Part shown: positions 63,834-64,000 of the stretch, in pieces
Layout: each line of letters begins with the position of its first letter
Position numbering within the stretch: position 1 is the first letter of the stretch
Assembly: GCF_014696825.1 (NCBI RefSeq)
Contig: NZ_JACJQU010000014.1
Location: 1 to 64,000 of the forward strand
Source: Anabaena sphaerica FACHB-251
Lineage (GTDB): Bacteria > Cyanobacteriota > Cyanobacteriia > Cyanobacteriales > Nostocaceae
Reading direction: 5' to 3'
DNA: 64,000 nucleotides
The notes under the pieces: generated by a model
The model's database searches: none
The model's input: only the letters and a program-made list of their open reading frames with translations
What the model was told of the DNA's origin: nothing
Program-made: the position numbers and the translations under genes

Positions 63834-64000
63834 TTAATTATTAATAAACTTCTCAAACACTTCCCCAAAATCCTTACGCACATAAGTATCATGGGCATAC
63901 TTTAACCAAGTAAAAGCATACCAGTTAATAGCCTTAAACTGTTCTTCAGAAGTAGAAACATTTGTGGCACGACCAACGGTACTAGAAGCTGTATTTAAGC
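63834..64000 (-). CDS. 3' end of a gene cut by the window edge
   Basis: A leftward frame with no stop up to the edge, ending at a TAA (63834-63836). The visible 55 codons read LNTASSTVGRATNVSTSEEQ, then FKAINWYAFTWLKYAHDTYV and RKDFGEVFEKFINN. The composition and absence of stops suggest the C-terminus of a real, soluble protein. Too little is present to name it. Confidence 0.55.
   Translation of the reverse strand, partial: LNTASSTVGRATNVSTSEEQFKAINWYAFTWLKYAHDTYVRKDFGEVFEKFINN

Overview
The window is chromosomal DNA of a cyanobacterium, most probably a filamentous heterocyst-forming one (Nostocales: the Nostoc/Anabaena/Dolichospermum/Nodularia group). The sequence shows photosystem II genes (psbN, psbH), a Tab2-type photosystem translation factor, many HIP1 octamers (GCGATCGC), and abundant 7-9 bp short tandem repeats between genes. 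The last two are a recognised habit of Nostocales genomes. The genus assignment is inference.

Layout. 0-10 kb: hypothetical gene, zam-type RNB protein, ubiX, LapA-like membrane protein, an NB-ARC STAND ATPase without a sensor domain, aroK and argB. 10-21 kb: TPR and DUF3153 membrane proteins, an Uma2 nuclease, pdxH, an AI-2E-type permease, scpA, a nucleotide-sugar pyrophosphorylase, speA, ndk, terC, and two unrecognised genes that may form a pair. 21-28 kb: acs, then a compact four-gene operon read leftwards (23680-27049), then a second Uma2 gene. 28-41 kb: a P2-type cation ATPase, gene debris, DUF4336, small membrane proteins, a ferredoxin, tex, and a CLC-CBS-USP fusion. 40-42 kb: an island of gene fragments (WD40, COP23). 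42-54 kb: tldE/pmbA, tab2, a lipase-like hydrolase, plsC, a FAD-Rieske oxidoreductase, an LRR protein, and DUF6765 and other unknowns. 53-64 kb: GH38 alpha-mannosidase, psbN/psbH, tatA, pth, rpsU, a double-domain PhoA-like phosphatase with an RTX tail, rsmI, and an incomplete gene at the right edge.

The best candidate for an unusual system is the 23.7-27.0 kb operon. It encodes a DUF2326 SMC-like ATPase, a small 'middle component 6' protein, a protein ending in what looks like the ABC-three-component C-terminal domain, and a fourth protein that shares the coiled-coil N-terminus of the third. I read it as an ABC-3C conflict (putative anti-phage) system in which a shared coiled-coil adaptor stands where an effector domain is usually fused.

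The rest is mostly housekeeping: amino-acid, cofactor and nucleotide metabolism, photosynthesis, translation and envelope. Several proteins have informative key-residue changes: CLC gating Glu to Gln, a degenerate RNB catalytic motif, and PhoA domains lacking Zn-site histidines. The spaces between genes carry at least five families of palindromic or MITE-like repeats, often placed directly after stop codons. One such repeat has apparently become part of a coding sequence, in the GH38 gene. No rRNA, tRNA or CRISPR array was seen by eye.
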